Part shown: positions 1 through 12,200 of the stretch, piece after piece | How the letters are laid out: every line of letters begins with the position of its first letter | Numbering within the stretch: the first letter of the stretch is position 1 | The notes under the pieces: model-generated | Seen by the model: the letters and a program-made list of their open reading frames with translations, nothing else | Databases searched by the model: none | What the model was told of the DNA's origin: nothing | Translations under genes and position numbers: made by a program | Origin: Moringa oleifera | Lineage: Eukaryota; Streptophyta; Magnoliopsida; Brassicales; Moringaceae | Assembly: GCA_021397835.1 (NCBI GenBank) | Contig: JAJFZO010000034.1 | Coordinates: forward strand, 188,501 to 252,500 | Reading direction: 5' to 3' | Length of the DNA stretch: 64,000 bases

Positions 1-697
1 GGGAGATACACCACCTGAGACATTATCAAACTACCACTTATACATCCATAAGGAGCCGTAAAGCAGCCATTCATCCTTATCCTTGCTATGTAAGAAAGCA
101 GATATTGTATCAGAAAAACTAGTCTATTTAACACACTCAGGAACTTCTGTCCTTAACATATTAGCAGACTTAAGTCTTCTCAACATCTTTCTTAGTGGGG
201 CACATGAGCCAAATCATACCTAAACCAAGGTGGTTTTCCATCTTTTTATTGCACTTGACTAAATTATCTCAGTCATTACTGCCCCATGTTTTTAGACCAC
301 GTATATCCCTATCTCATCTGACAGACTGCTAAAGAAGGCCACAAGTCCTAATCCTATCACTCTGCTCCTTGGAACTACGTGAACTCATTTACAAGAAAGG
401 GTTTTATAAGCACGTTTTTCATCAACTGTCCGACAGATGATACAGACAGTGGACAAACCCCAAAGAACTTTTGAATATACTCTTATACAAAGAGTACTTG
501 CCAATCAAATAATCCTAAAACAACTTCTCACTTCACAACAAAGAACATGAGAGAATTTTTCAGAATGATAGATTAAAAGTATAAAGGACCTAAAACCACA
601 TTTTGTTGGTAATCATTCCAGGCGAACAAGAGTTACCATGTTTCATCCAAGGTTCTCAAGAAAACAAAGGAACTTCAGCAGTGGACTGTGAATTTAC
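1..697. other. Non-coding; probably intron 4 of the DUF21 gene
   Basis: No open frame here resembles the next expected part of the DUF21/CBS protein on the minus strand. Exon 4 of that gene ends at 698 with a GT donor at 697-696, so this stretch is most likely the following intron, with the remaining exons beyond the left edge. Nothing else is recognised. Confidence 0.5.
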
Positions 698-1954
698 CTT
701 TCCTATGGGATAAGCTATTGGGCAACAAATTATCATTAAAATTCGCACAAGCCAAGCAAAATTTGCACCAACTGCAAGTCCATATCTACTGCATATTGCT
801 TGAGGAATAACCTGAAAACAGCAAAAGAAACAAGTGGGTCAAACCAATAAATGGAGTGAAAAGGTCAAAACCAAATTCCAAATTGAAAGCAACAAATACA
901 GTGTACCTCCCCAAAAGCCAGAACGAATGTCACAGATAGTATAATAGCAACATATTGGTTGAAAAGTTTATCCAGGTAGATAGGGAGAGCCTGCAGATAG
1001 TCAGCAGCAAAGCCAACAGTCGTCATCAAAAGTTAAGCATGTTTCAAATACTAATGTACCCAAAACAACACATTTAAGAAGAGACATCCAGAAGCCGACA
1101 TTGTACACTACCACACAATAAACATGTTTAAACTTAGACATATGAATTTAATTTTCTGCATCCGAGTCTACACTTCCCAAAAATTACCTAACAGGATATC
1201 TTCCTTTAACCACTAACCTCTTCACTCCAAGCCAAACAAAACGAAACATCCGTCACCCATGTCTTTTGAACAAGATCAGCAAGCAGAAAAACGAAAAAAA
1301 AATGATCGCCAATTGACAAAGAGATCAAGCACACTGCAGACAAATGTAACCACAATGACAGGCAAGAAAAGAAAAGAAGGCAACTTCCATCAAAACTGAG
1401 TCAAAAGAGAAGCTTCAGATGAATTACCTCCATTGAAGCAGCATTACACAGGAGCAAGGTCACCAACAGCTGATGTTGCTTTTGAACTACTGGAAAAATC
1501 GTAGCTGAACACCCACAAATCGCCAAAAATTAAGAAAAAACAAGTATATACGTTTATACCCGACAAGTTATTATCACGGGATCGCCGATCAACAAATCAA
1601 AAGAAAATCAAAGCCACTTCAATACTGACGCAGGAGAGCTGACTTGCGGTTAGGTCTATCAATCAAAAGAAGAACCAAACTGAATAACACGAGAGGGTTC
1701 AATTAGTTATTACCAGCTTGCTTTTTCTCGGTGGACGTGCCACTACGTTGTAGAATTTCGAGTTCAACGAGTCCGAGAGACATCAAGCCTAAGGTGAGAC
1801 CCGACATGATACCCGCGAAGAGCACGAGCACGCAGGAGACGCCCGCATAGACAAACCACCACACCGATCCAAAGGGTATTCCCTCTGCGACGCCGTTTAA
1901 TTGCCCCACCGTGGTCAACATCCGGGTCGCCACCACCGCATTTATCCAATGCAT
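698..1954 (-). CDS. DUF21 domain (CNNM/CorC-type) membrane protein, 5' part, gene continues past left edge
   Basis: Minus-strand gene; four exons seen: 1954-1714, 1504-1428, 990-907 and 811-698, all with GT-AG borders and a continuous reading frame of 172 residues. Exon 1 holds the start and a hydrophobic segment (about residues 29-60, containing SGLTLGLMSL), typical of the DUF21 transmembrane domain. Exon 2 gives FPVVQKQHQLLVTLLLCNAA, exon 3 ALPIYLDKLFNQYVAI and exon 4 VIPQAICSRYGLAVGANFAW, all hallmark DUF21 stretches. Plant members (At4g14240 type) carry cytosolic CBS domains after DUF21; those exons are outside the window. The animal relatives (CNNM) act in magnesium transport; the role in plants is not established by this sequence. 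Family assignment is firm; the exact paralogue is not determined. Confidence 0.93.
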
Positions 1955-3056
1955 CTTTCCTCCCGTCCCTTTTCACAACCGAGAAAAAAAAATACACAAA
2001 AAGGAAATTCGATCTGAATCTCCCCTCTCAACCCCTCCGTAAAGTATGTTGGTTGGCTATATGTCTGCAGTGTCTCGAAAAGACAAATGACTGGAAATTT
2101 TATGGGGAAGAGTTAAAAAAGAAAGAATCAGTAAGGGCGCAGAGATCCCGGAGGGAGCTGGTAAAGCCTTACTAAAGTGTACATGTACGCCGCGAATGGT
2201 GATCTTCAGACACGTGGCAGCGGATGAGTCAGTGATGATGGAGACCGTACTTGCGTACGGGATCTACCCGGCAACATTAATGGATGGATATGGAACAGAG
2301 CAAAGCTTATTTAGTAAACTTGTAGGCTGTGGTTTGCTCTCTTTCTGTTACATATCAGTACCAGAATCAGATCCGATTCCTGTGGAAATAAGGGGAAAAA
2401 AAAAAACTATTGACAAGAATTTATGTGCCTTTAATCCAATTGTTTATTTTGTTAACTTTTAATTACATTAGTACATACCTTTATTTAGAACAAAATCAAA
2501 CATTAACTTTTGTCTCCAAGCTCCAATATAACACAAGCTGAATAAAGTTAAAAGGCAAGTTTCCAAAACTCATTCTAATAAGATTAACTTCAGAGAATAA
2601 GACAAACTCATTTCAATAAAGTTCAATACGTAATGCTTTCCTTTGTGACATCATTGTAATATCTTCTCATAAGAAAGACATTGCCCTGCTCTCTTTATAT
2701 ACGACAGTCTTGAAAAATAAAGATTTCCCCACAACCCTCATGGAAATTGTCATCCAGGAAATTGTCATCACTGAGACTCCCATTCTACATTGTAGAGGGC
2801 ACACAAAACAACAGTATGGATATCTTAAAGGAAAAGGAACCATAATACCTTCCTGCAAAACTATTCTTCCATCATACAACAGTCAGCAACTTGAGACAAA
2901 AGTTCACTCAGGAGAAGCTCATCTTCGGACACTAATATTACAGCAAAAATTAATCACAGGTAACCCTAATATCTCAATCTACGAATCAGTGAAACACTTT
3001 TCCACTTCTGGGGCTTAAAGGAAGTTCATGGAAAAGGAAGTTGAGAACTGCTCAGA
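1955..3056. other. Intergenic: promoter side of DUF21 gene and 3' side of RRM gene
   Basis: Both flanking genes are on the minus strand, so this holds the DUF21 gene's 5'UTR/promoter (from 1955 upward) and the RRM gene's 3'UTR (below 3057). Short plus-strand open frames at 2196-2462 and 2710-3018 show no domain or codon bias and are not called as genes. A 13-base motif repeats at 2740-2770 (ggaaattgtcatc twice). Confidence 0.5.
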
Positions 3057-4527
3057 TCAGAACTGGTATGGCACTGGCCTCCGCCGATTTTTTGACAGCC
3101 CAGGCTTCCCAATTTTAACCAAAATAAATCTGCCATCAAAGAACTAACCAATTCACCAGTCATGAAAAGTTTGGTGAGTTTACTGATGGAAAACCAACCA
3201 TATTTTTACTTTCTAAGGATGCTACCTTCCCATTCATCTCTTCAACAGCCAATTGGGCTTGCTCTTCGCTAGTAAACCACACATATCCATATCCTGCAGA
3301 CTGCTTAGTCTCATTGTCTGTAATAATTTTGACTGTAAAATCACACAAAACGATTAGATAAGAGCACATAAGTTCTGCTCCAAAATTTTCAACATGAGAG
3401 CTCAAAACAGGAATGCTCTGTAAGCAACTCTACAAAGAACAACTCTCGCTGCACCATACATATCTAATATGATTATGCAGCTCTACATCAAGCATCATTT
3501 TTCAAGCCTATACAGTTCCCTGAAATTTTGTCATCTCTAAATGCCCAATGCATAGTGCTCATAGCCTCCTGACCCATTGTGGACTACACCGCAAAGTCTT
3601 CCCTCCATTACTCAAATTGAACCAACAAACAAAAAAGAATCCACCAAAAACTCTGAGTGATAATTCTCACGAACTTGTACCAAGAAAAGCCATTTAAAAG
3701 CTGAGTTTGACCAGAAAAGGATAAATTGTGCATTTGTTCATGGTACTAAGAATTTCCGTGGTGGAAACTTAACATACAGCCCACAAACCCGTGAGACTTT
3801 TTTTGGTTATGATTCATAATGTTTACTGCCCTCAATATAGCAAGTTGTAGCTCCTTCTTTGTTGCTGGCAAAGTAACACAACCGCACTACCTAAAAGGAA
3901 TAAAACCACAGAAATTTCACCTTGGCTAACTTCTCCGAATTGAGAAAAGGCCTTCTTCAGGTGTCCCTCAGTTGTTGACTGTGGCAATCCTGCATCAATA
4001 AGCTGACTTAATTCCATAAGCTGAAAACCATTAAAGAAAGGAGGCCGTTCCTCCAAACTCCCGAAGGTGCACATATAGTAACATAAATGAAACTTGAAGT
4101 TCTTTTTTCCTATCAATGTATTAATTTTTATGTCATCAACTAGGCTGAAGAAACTGAGCTCATAATGATACAGAGCTGGAAGAAGTGATCAAAATTCAAC
4201 CAGAACCAAGCTTTAACCGCACATAAAGATGAAGCTTCGGTACAAACTGACTGTACCTTTGATGAAAATCGATGACGTTGAAGAAGCAGAAGATTCAGTT
4301 GATTCTACAGAACCGCTGGCACTTGTCGTACAGCAAATGGATTGAACAGAATGGCAAGATTTATTCGGTGATGATACAGGGAACAAAAGACATTTGGGGA
4401 ATTTCGTTGAGGGAATTAGGGTTTTTGAGAATATGGCTTCCACACTTGGGCGCTGTTTATTGGATTGCAAGAGTTGAGATGGAAGCAAACGTGAATGGAA
4501 TAGCACCATCTCAGCCCTCATTTCCAA
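3057..4527 (-). CDS. Small organelle-type RRM RNA-binding protein
   Basis: Four minus-strand exons: 4527-4257, 3989-3921, 3332-3226 and 3143-3057, joining in frame to 177 residues. Residues 1 to about 84 are rich in Ser, Lys and Arg with few acidic residues, as expected of a transit peptide; starts at residues 3 and 7 are possible alternatives. The single RRM begins at IFIKGLPQ (RNP2, about residues 87-94), has RNP1 as AGYGYVWF (126-133), and ends with DGRFILVKIGKPG. The basic tail closes with KNRRRPVPYQF. Plant proteins of this layout bind RNA in mitochondria or plastids, and some act in C-to-U editing; which organelle is inference. GGCCCA/TGGGCT elements just upstream of the start fit a nuclear gene for an organelle protein. 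From memory the Arabidopsis gene beside IPT5 (AT5G19030) is also a small RRM protein. Confidence 0.93.
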
Positions 4528-4633
4528 ACTCGGGAGACGCCAAGGCCAGACTAGAGCGCACTTGTTTTATGGATTTATTTTCTGGTAATATGAAAAACAA
4601 ACAAAAAAAAAAGGGAAGGGCTTGAAAGTTAAA

Positions 4634-4700
4634 GCCCATGCCGCAGGCCCATAATAGCAATGTTTTGGATTCATTTAGGACCTAAATAGTAAAATGGGCT
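4634..4700 (-). promoter_or_regulatory. Site II-type GGCCCA cluster upstream of RRM gene
   Basis: GCCCA at 4634-4638, GGCCCA at 4646-4651 and TGGGCT at 4695-4700 lie 107-175 bases upstream of the RRM start codon. Such elements are bound by TCP factors and are common in promoters of plant ribosomal-protein and mitochondrial-protein genes. The elements are seen directly; their function is inferred. Confidence 0.5.
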
Positions 4701-5712
4701 TGATAGGACTCATAAAAACAAATTTTTTGGACCCTGACGATCTCACCAAGCACCTTCTGCTTTCCCCCTTAGGTAACAAAATAAGTAAGTAAATAGTATT
4801 TTTTTAAAACATTAAATAATTTTTTTCAATTATGGGAAGTATTTTTAAATTTCTACATTGAATTTTAAAAATTTTAAAAAAATATTAATAAAAATAATTA
4901 AATTAAATTGTGATTCAAGTTAAGTATATGTTTATTTTTGAAATATTTAAAAAATGATGAGAATAAACTTTAGTTAATAATTTTTGACATAAAATATATT
5001 TATTATAAATTTTTTAAATTTTTATTAGTAAAATTTTTTAATTATTTTAAATACTCAAAAATTTTAAATTTTTTTTGTGATGATAATTTAAATATTTTTT
5101 TATATCCATAAAAAACTTTAAATTAAAATTTTTAATACAAAATTTTCAATTTGAATATTTTGAATTTTTCACTAAATTTATTTTAATTAAATTTCATCAA
5201 GCAAACCTATTTGAATTTTTTTTTCAAAAGTTAAAGTAAAAATTAGGAGAGAAAGAGTATTTTAAATAATTTAATTTTTAATTTAATATGATATATTAAT
5301 AAAATAACTAAATAAAATTTATAGTAATAATATATAATATATTTTATCTTATAAAATAAAAATAAATCAAATCAAATCAACCAAATATAATTTATGTGAT
5401 TCAATTAACAAACATACATTTAAGACTGGATAAATTTTTTAAAAGACATCTTCGAGTTGATGAAATTTGAAAATTCTTATTTTTTTCAAAAATTTTAAAA
5501 CCGACAATAAAAAAATCAAAAATACCTCCAAATCCACAGCTTAAAAACTAAGGATAATACATCTCATTTTTCCTTTTCGACGACAACACGTAAAAAACAA
5601 TTATATTGAGTTAAATATGGAAACCTTTCTCCTCGTTTTTTTTATATTTTTTTTACTTTTCAAAACCGATTTTCAAAAAATTATCTTGTATATGGTAATT
5701 TAAAAATTCCTT

Positions 5713-5735
5713 TATATATATATATATATATATAT
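5713..5735. repeat. (AT)n microsatellite
   Basis: Uninterrupted alternating TA over 23 bases within AT-rich intergenic DNA. Confidence 0.9.
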
Positions 5736-6982
5736 GTTCAATCGATTAATGAGATTAAAATGGAATGTGTCTTGTTTGAATGAATATGTCGGTTCTTTTA
5801 TTAGATAGCATTGTCATGCTATGGCATATTGTTGATGAGGTTGTCTAGGTTAGCTAGAGGATGCTTAATTAGTGGCGTATAACTACATTTTAATTACGAC
5901 AAAAAAAAATAGATTCATGTAAATGGCAAAATTAAATATGAAGTAATAGAAGAGAGTGGTTACCATATCCCCTTCTTAGCCATCATCAACAACTCATAAA
6001 GAGACGATAATATGTCCCAATAAAACAATGGAAGAATTTAATGTGAGTTTTGTCGATAGGGAAAGAATACAAAATTATGGTCAAGTGGGTTCATTTAAGC
6101 ATGACCAGAGATATTTGCGGTCTGTATCACCACCCATGATTAATGAGATTCTTTACATAAACAAAGAATTGCATTTCTTTTAGTGCCAATGAATCAAAAT
6201 GTTATGTGCTACTATTCTGCAAATTTTAGTTTTGTTATGTCTTTTTTGATGTCTATGACATAGAAGATTCTAGAAAAAAAAATTAAAAATGTATTGATCA
6301 ATCTAATTGATTTATATTGATACACATATATCTGTTGATTTAAATTTATATCAAATTTTAAAATAATATTTTTATGTTTATTATAATAATTTAAAAATAA
6401 ATAAAATTTTTAATAAATAAAATATTTATTATATTTTTCAACATTAATATAAATAATATTTTATATAATATCAATAATATATATCACTAATTTTAAACAT
6501 CATGGCATATAAACTATAAGTAATCTTTTTGAATATGTGAGTACATGTACATGTGTGCATAGATGCCAAATGGTTCTCATTTAAAAAAAAAAAAAAAAAA
6601 AGTGGAAAAGGGCTGATACCCCTTTTACTTATATAGGATGCGAAGTTAAAAAGAGATGCTCTATCACCGTCTTCCCCTGCGAGCTTTAGAAGGCAAAAAT
6701 CAAATTTATATGCAAATAGAGAAGCTCGGAGGGAGGGTAAGTTTTTTTTTTTAAAAAAAAAACGTGGGTCCGGGTGGGACCCAAGAATATGGGGAGGGTG
6801 GTGAGTGGGTATAAAGCCTTCCATATCATGTTACGGTTGGAATCTTACGGCATGAACAAGACAACAGCTTCTGCCCCGACCCCACTAAACACAACTGTTC
6901 TCTTTGGGCCCTACTCCCTGTGGGTCCCGCACTTCAAAAGATTCCCTCTCTTTCTTCCATTTCCATACACCACATCTACAAT

Positions 6983-7006
6983 CCCCCCCCCCCCCCCCCC
7001 CCCCCC
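6983..7006. repeat. Poly-C tract (24 C) followed by poly-A
   Basis: 24 consecutive C, then a short ACCCC interruption, then 12 A (7012-7023). Long C homopolymers are rare in AT-rich plant DNA; the tract length may be unreliable in assembly. A similar C-then-A arrangement occurs at 57809-57857. Confidence 0.95.
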
Positions 7007-7904
7007 ACCCCAAAAAAAAAAAGAAGAGAATACTAGCTAACTTCAAATGTCCAATCACAGCCGTTCATCTTTTATCATCTCACTGTGGATCATAAGCATA
7101 TACCGCCCATCAAATCAAACCCCTCTACGGGTCCCACTTTGAATTAATGGACACCGATTAATCATGTGATGATCATCCCTTTCTTTTTTTTTCTATTATT
7201 ATTAAGATGGTACAAAGAGTTGAAGAGACAACACGACCTGTGAGACATTTAGCTGTCCCATATGAACACAATCACATCACCAGAACGTCTATCAAAAGTA
7301 TCAGTACATCAACTAATCAAGATGGGGCCCTCCTCGCACCTCCAAAACAAACAAAAAAAAAAAAGTCCGCTGTATCGTGATTGATGCAGGCGCACCACAC
7401 ACAAGTACGGAACTGAAGGTGCACGTGCACTTTGCACTCCCTTTAGCATCTCTCCACGGATTATTAAAATTCATCTCATTTGTACGGCCGCCAATTGTAG
7501 GTACTTCCTCCATTGACAGCAACCTCTTGAATAATCTTTTATCCAAGATTTTAATTGAAACAATTTAATTTCTTTTTTTCAAAATTTTTTGTGACAATAC
7601 TCTATTTAAATTTTCATAACATATATATCTAGTAAATATGATTATATTGTCAAAAAAAATTGAAATTATTAAGATTAAATCATTTAAATCAAAACTTGAG
7701 GATCTTAATTATATAATACTTGGAAATTTGGAAAGCCTTTTACTACAATTAATTCACAATTTTTTTTTTGCCACTCTTTTAATCCTATAATAAAAAAGAA
7801 ATAGGAAAGAAATCAAATATACGGAGATAAAGGTGCCCATTTCGCCACGTGGCATCAGCACGCGTATCTCTGCTTGATATTGATAGATTACAAAGATCCC
7901 ACCT

Positions 7905-8879
7905 TTATCGAGTTGCCATGGCAGCAAAAGGAATGGAAGCGGCAGAAATGGAGGCGGCGGTTGCAGTGGCGGGAACAATGGTGACGACAGGATCTTCCTC
8001 GTAGAGGAACTGATCGACGATGGTGGTGCTGGGTTTTGCCACTAGCTTCTCCCAAGCTTCATCGGCTTCTTCACCGCGTTTGAGGAACACTTCCGTTGCA
8101 TCGATTCGATGGAAGTTTCCGGTCCAGTGTTTACACAGTCGGTGGATCTTCTGCAACTGGCGACACGCCAACAAACATGTGTTTTCCTTGATTTTGGCAA
8201 TGGCCGAATCGAGCAGTCTGGCTCGAGTCCTTTGATCCGCAAGTGATTCGGCTCGTAGATATTTGTCTAGTTCAGGGACACCAATCGCACGTCGTATTCC
8301 GGTAGTGTAATCGGCTGATGGATCGAAGATTCCTCTGACCTCGTCGACCAGACCAGCTTCCACCATGGCATCAACTCGCTTTGACACGAACGAGTGTAGC
8401 ACAGGCATTGACACATCTACCCACAAGAAGCAACATTGGTGCCTTAACTGAAACTCAGTGCAGTCGTTTACCAAGGCCTTTATATACGAATTCGACCCTC
8501 CGGCAATTATCGGGAGCCGATCCCTCTTGATGATGGAGTCAACGGCGAGGGGTACGTGGTTTTGAAAGTCAGAGATGGAGAAGTTGGAATTTGGGTCTAC
8601 CACGCCAAGCAAATGGTGAGGGACCCCGCGGCATTCTTCTTCCGTGACCTTGTTCGTAACAATGTCAAGGCCTTTGAAAACCTGAATTTTATCAGAATTT
8701 ATGACCTCCGCCGGGAAACGGGTGGCTAAGTCGATGGCAAGACGGGATTTTCCGGTGCCGGTTGCTCCCATTACGAAGACAACCTTATCTTGCCGGCAAA
8801 AGAAAGGGTCCATGGTAAGTCCCCCTTGGAAATTCACCAGGGGTTGAACTTGCTTGAGAGCTGACAAGCACAATTTCAT
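7905..8879 (-). CDS. IPT5: Adenylate isopentenyltransferase (cytokinin synthesis), IPT5-like
   Basis: Intronless 324-residue frame on the minus strand, the normal size for plastid-type plant IPTs (about 330). It transfers a dimethylallyl group to the N6 of ATP/ADP, the first step of isopentenyladenine and trans-zeatin synthesis. The P-loop GATGTGKS is at residues 38-45, followed by the family stretches NSDKIQV, LDIVTNKV, GVPHHLLG, IIAGGSNSY, CCFLWVDV, IRRAIGVPE and ENTCLLACRQLQKI. The N-terminus (MKLCLSALKQVQPL) is the best match I recall to Arabidopsis IPT5 rather than IPT3, and the neighbouring genes match the AT5G19040 locus. The N-terminus is short; plastid targeting is expected for the family but not obvious here. 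A palindromic ataaatatttat at about 9037-9048, some 160 bases upstream, is a possible TATA region. IPT identity is near certain; the IPT5 number rests on N-terminal similarity and gene order. Confidence 0.95.
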   Translation of the reverse strand: MKLCLSALKQVQPLVNFQGGLTMDPFFCRQDKVVFVMGATGTGKSRLAIDLATRFPAEVINSDKIQVFKGLDIVTNKVTEEECRGVPHHLLGVVDPNSNFSISDFQNHVPLAVDSIIKRDRLPIIAGGSNSYIKALVNDCTEFQLRHQCCFLWVDVSMPVLHSFVSKRVDAMVEAGLVDEVRGIFDPSADYTTGIRRAIGVPELDKYLRAESLADQRTRARLLDSAIAKIKENTCLLACRQLQKIHRLCKHWTGNFHRIDATEVFLKRGEEADEAWEKLVAKPSTTIVDQFLYEEDPVVTIVPATATAASISAASIPFAAMATR

Positions 8880-9220
8880 CTTACCCTACTAACCTGCAGC
8901 GACAGGTTGACCAAAAGGATTAAATGACAAAAGAAAGATCAGAAAGTAAGACTACCAGACAAGAAGCTAGTAAACTCTACAGAGGAAACGAAGAAAGCAG
9001 ACCAAGCCATACCCAATCTTTCTATGTACATGTATAAATATTTATCCAACACGAAGCATACAAGAAAGCAAAACCCTAAACCCACATAGCTAGATGGACC
9101 ACGGTACCTTTGATGTCAAACTATATATGCGGCGACGTGATCGGGTAGACGAAAAGGGCCTGTTTATAACCTCTGGTCTTTGCAGAAAGGGAGAAAGATA
9201 TCGATATATGATCAGCAAGA

Positions 9221-9268
<48 letters not shown>

Positions 9269-12200
9269 AGAAAAGTTGGTGGAAATGGTGGGAATGAATA
9301 TGAAGCAAAGCTTGGTGGGGGAGTGGCGTCTTTAAGCAAAGCAGAGCCTGCGAGGTACAACTAGTTGATAGCTCCACATGAGCTACAAAGAATATATATA
9401 TATATAAAAGTTTGATCGATCTCTGTATTTACACTTTGGAAAGGTTAAAAAAAAAACTAAAAGAATGTCCTGATTATAAGAACACTGAGCTCCTCTCCGC
9501 GAAGAAGATAAGATCTCTTGTGGGTTTTGAGAGAAAGAATGATTATGACACAAGGTTGATATGAAGCTCCCGATATGAATTTATATATCCATCGCCTGCT
9601 ACAGCACGACAGAGGGTACTTTAATGGAGGTAAGAAGATGACAGTGACAAATGGTAGCACAAGTTGTTCATAAGATCAGATTAACTCTTAATCATTAACT
9701 TAATCCAAAACCCTTTCTCAGGTGTCACCCATTTGACCAAGATGGCATGGAAGTTTTGTGCGATTAATGGTAACTGTTAGTTAACTCGGTTCTTGATTGG
9801 AAATTAATTTCCTTGGGGACCATCACATTCTCACTTGATTAGATATATACATATATATATATATATATTATATATGGTAAAGTGGCAAACCCTATTTCGC
9901 TTACTATGTATATATTAAATTCATATTTTATGATCAAATATGTTCCTCAGTTGCATAATTATTAATTTGGATGGGTTAAGATGGGGGCATGTGCTGAGTA
10001 CTGTTCAATGAATTAGGATTAGTCAACTCATTGGTAGGGTTCCGGTTCATTATATTCAATATAGGGATTCCTCTTAGACTCCATTTGTTGTTTTTTTTTT
10101 TTTTTTTTTTTGCTTAATTAGGGTTTATGTTATGTCTCAATCCCCATATGAAAATAGCAACCACATTACCAACATTTTGGGTGGGCAAGTTGTTTTCATG
10201 AAAGCAGTGGGCAAAAAGAATTTCCCTTTTTGTGGTTTTGATACCTAATTAATAATTATATACACCGTGAATCGACAAGCCAAACCCTAGAATTCAAAGA
10301 GAATATGAACAACCCAAAAAATAAAATCTTTTTTTTTCTTTTGGGTGGTATCGATTTCTTGTTCTTTATTTCACCGCTGTTGCTATACAATTGACAAATT
10401 TGCTATATTTTTTCTTTGCCTCCGTACATGAGAAATGTATACTAAACTTGAAACGAAAAATAATTTCTTGTCAGGAGTTTTTATTCGTTCAAAAGAAAAT
10501 CAAACCAAAAAGGAAAAAAGAGGCAAAATGCTTTTTTTTATCTTCCTTAATATTAAGCCCTAGTTCAAGTATGGCAAAGATGCGAACTTTACTTTTTATG
10601 TGAAACATACATATTTCTTGCTATATAAATAACTAATTAATACTATACTACTTGATATAACTTCACCATGAAGATTAGGGTTAATATGAACACGAACATG
10701 ACACGCTTTTAATTTATTCTAACAGCTAAACGGCAATGAGCTAGCTAGGGTTTTCCATAACCAACAACTTTCCGAATCGTGTAAAGCAAAGAGAATAAGT
10801 ATAGTTTAGTATCATGTGATAGCGAGCTTAAGTAGCGATATTGGAGCATAAAGACATAAACATAAATAGTTGTGTGCAGCAAATTTGATTGACTATACAC
10901 ATCCGAGAATCTTTCTCCTTTGTTTCATTTCATGTATATTTGTCTCGCTTTTCCTTTTATTATTCCTTCCTTCTAAAATTCACCAGACATCGATCGATCA
11001 ATTCTCATGAGCTTCTAGATTAATGCGTGAAGGACGCGTATATATGCTACGAAAACTATATGTAGGGCAGCCGAAGCACTAGAGAGTTTGAAGTGACAAG
11101 ATATGCAATATGATTAGGAACTTGATGTACGATTGCTTCGTAACATTATTGCAAGCGTGCAATCATTTGTTACATATAACATTCCAAATTATTGATCATT
11201 TATATTTCAGTATAGTTTTTATAACCCATTATTATTTCTCCTTTTGACCCAAAGTTTTCTTTTTGCGAGCCATCATATATAAGCTCCAAGCCGAGATGAC
11301 GAAATCGTAGCTCATCATCTCATGTTGATTTGTTGTGTCACTTTTACATGTAATTAGGGTAAGGTCGATGCTTCTATAGTCAGTATTTTCTTAATGATAG
11401 GAGGATAAGGGCCGGAGAACCCAAAGGGAGAAGAGGAAAAGATTAATTAGGTAATTAAGATTACTGTGGAATGTAATCATCAAATTGAAAATGGACAGTA
11501 TTACCACTTAATCTCTATCGTTTACTAAACATGATCGATCAATGATTTAATTAATTAATTTTCACACCCACCACTAAAATTTCAGTCGTTATAATCATTA
11601 GGATGCAAATATTCAAGATTATCTAACGGCACCAACTTGTCAAAAAATTAATCATAAAGATTGTGCTAGAAAATAATGTCAAAACTTTCCCGGGTCGGTC
11701 TTCTTCGATCTCAAAGAAAAATTAAACATTAGGGCATCCATGATTAGGATGGCATGGCCGGCGTGCTATATGGGCAAGATTAAAAGTGGCTTTAGGCATC
11801 AAATTAAAATGGAAATTCCACTTAGATGGTGTCTATATGATATAAAGGAGCTTCCACGATCATCAATCTTTTTCCTTTTTCTCAACTAAAGAAATTAAGA
11901 AAGCTTCCTCCCCTCTCCATCCCCCATGACTGTCCTCCATTTTCTTTGAATATTCAAACTCATCAACTCGCGCTCCCCTAATCATTCCCAAAACTATATT
12001 TTATTTCATAAATCATCGATCGGAGCTATCTAAGCATGAACTTTGAGCTTAAACTTTTCGATTAAATTCGGGTTAGGTATGCCTATCAGCACACACGTGT
12101 ACATGTCTATGAAAATATTTAAAAGTACTGTTTAGATCATCCAGTAATAGTCGATCGGATTAAATTTTTAGAATAATCTACCGGATTACCCGACTTTAAT

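Larger units (their letters stand above)
4701..7904. other. AT-rich intergenic DNA without a supported gene
   Basis: About 4780-5400 is extremely AT-rich with runs such as aaattttaaa and looks like decayed repeat DNA. An (AT)n array lies at 5713-5735. Poly-A/poly-T tracts occur near 6580 and 6740, and a poly-C tract at 6983-7006. Open frames at 6471-7095 and 7313-7568 are low-complexity or shadow frames. The part just below 7905 is the 3' flank of the IPT gene. Confidence 0.55.

Noticed and set aside
4272..4625. Plus-strand 117-codon frame
   Set aside because: Antisense of exon 1 of the RRM gene, whose exons join correctly on the minus strand.
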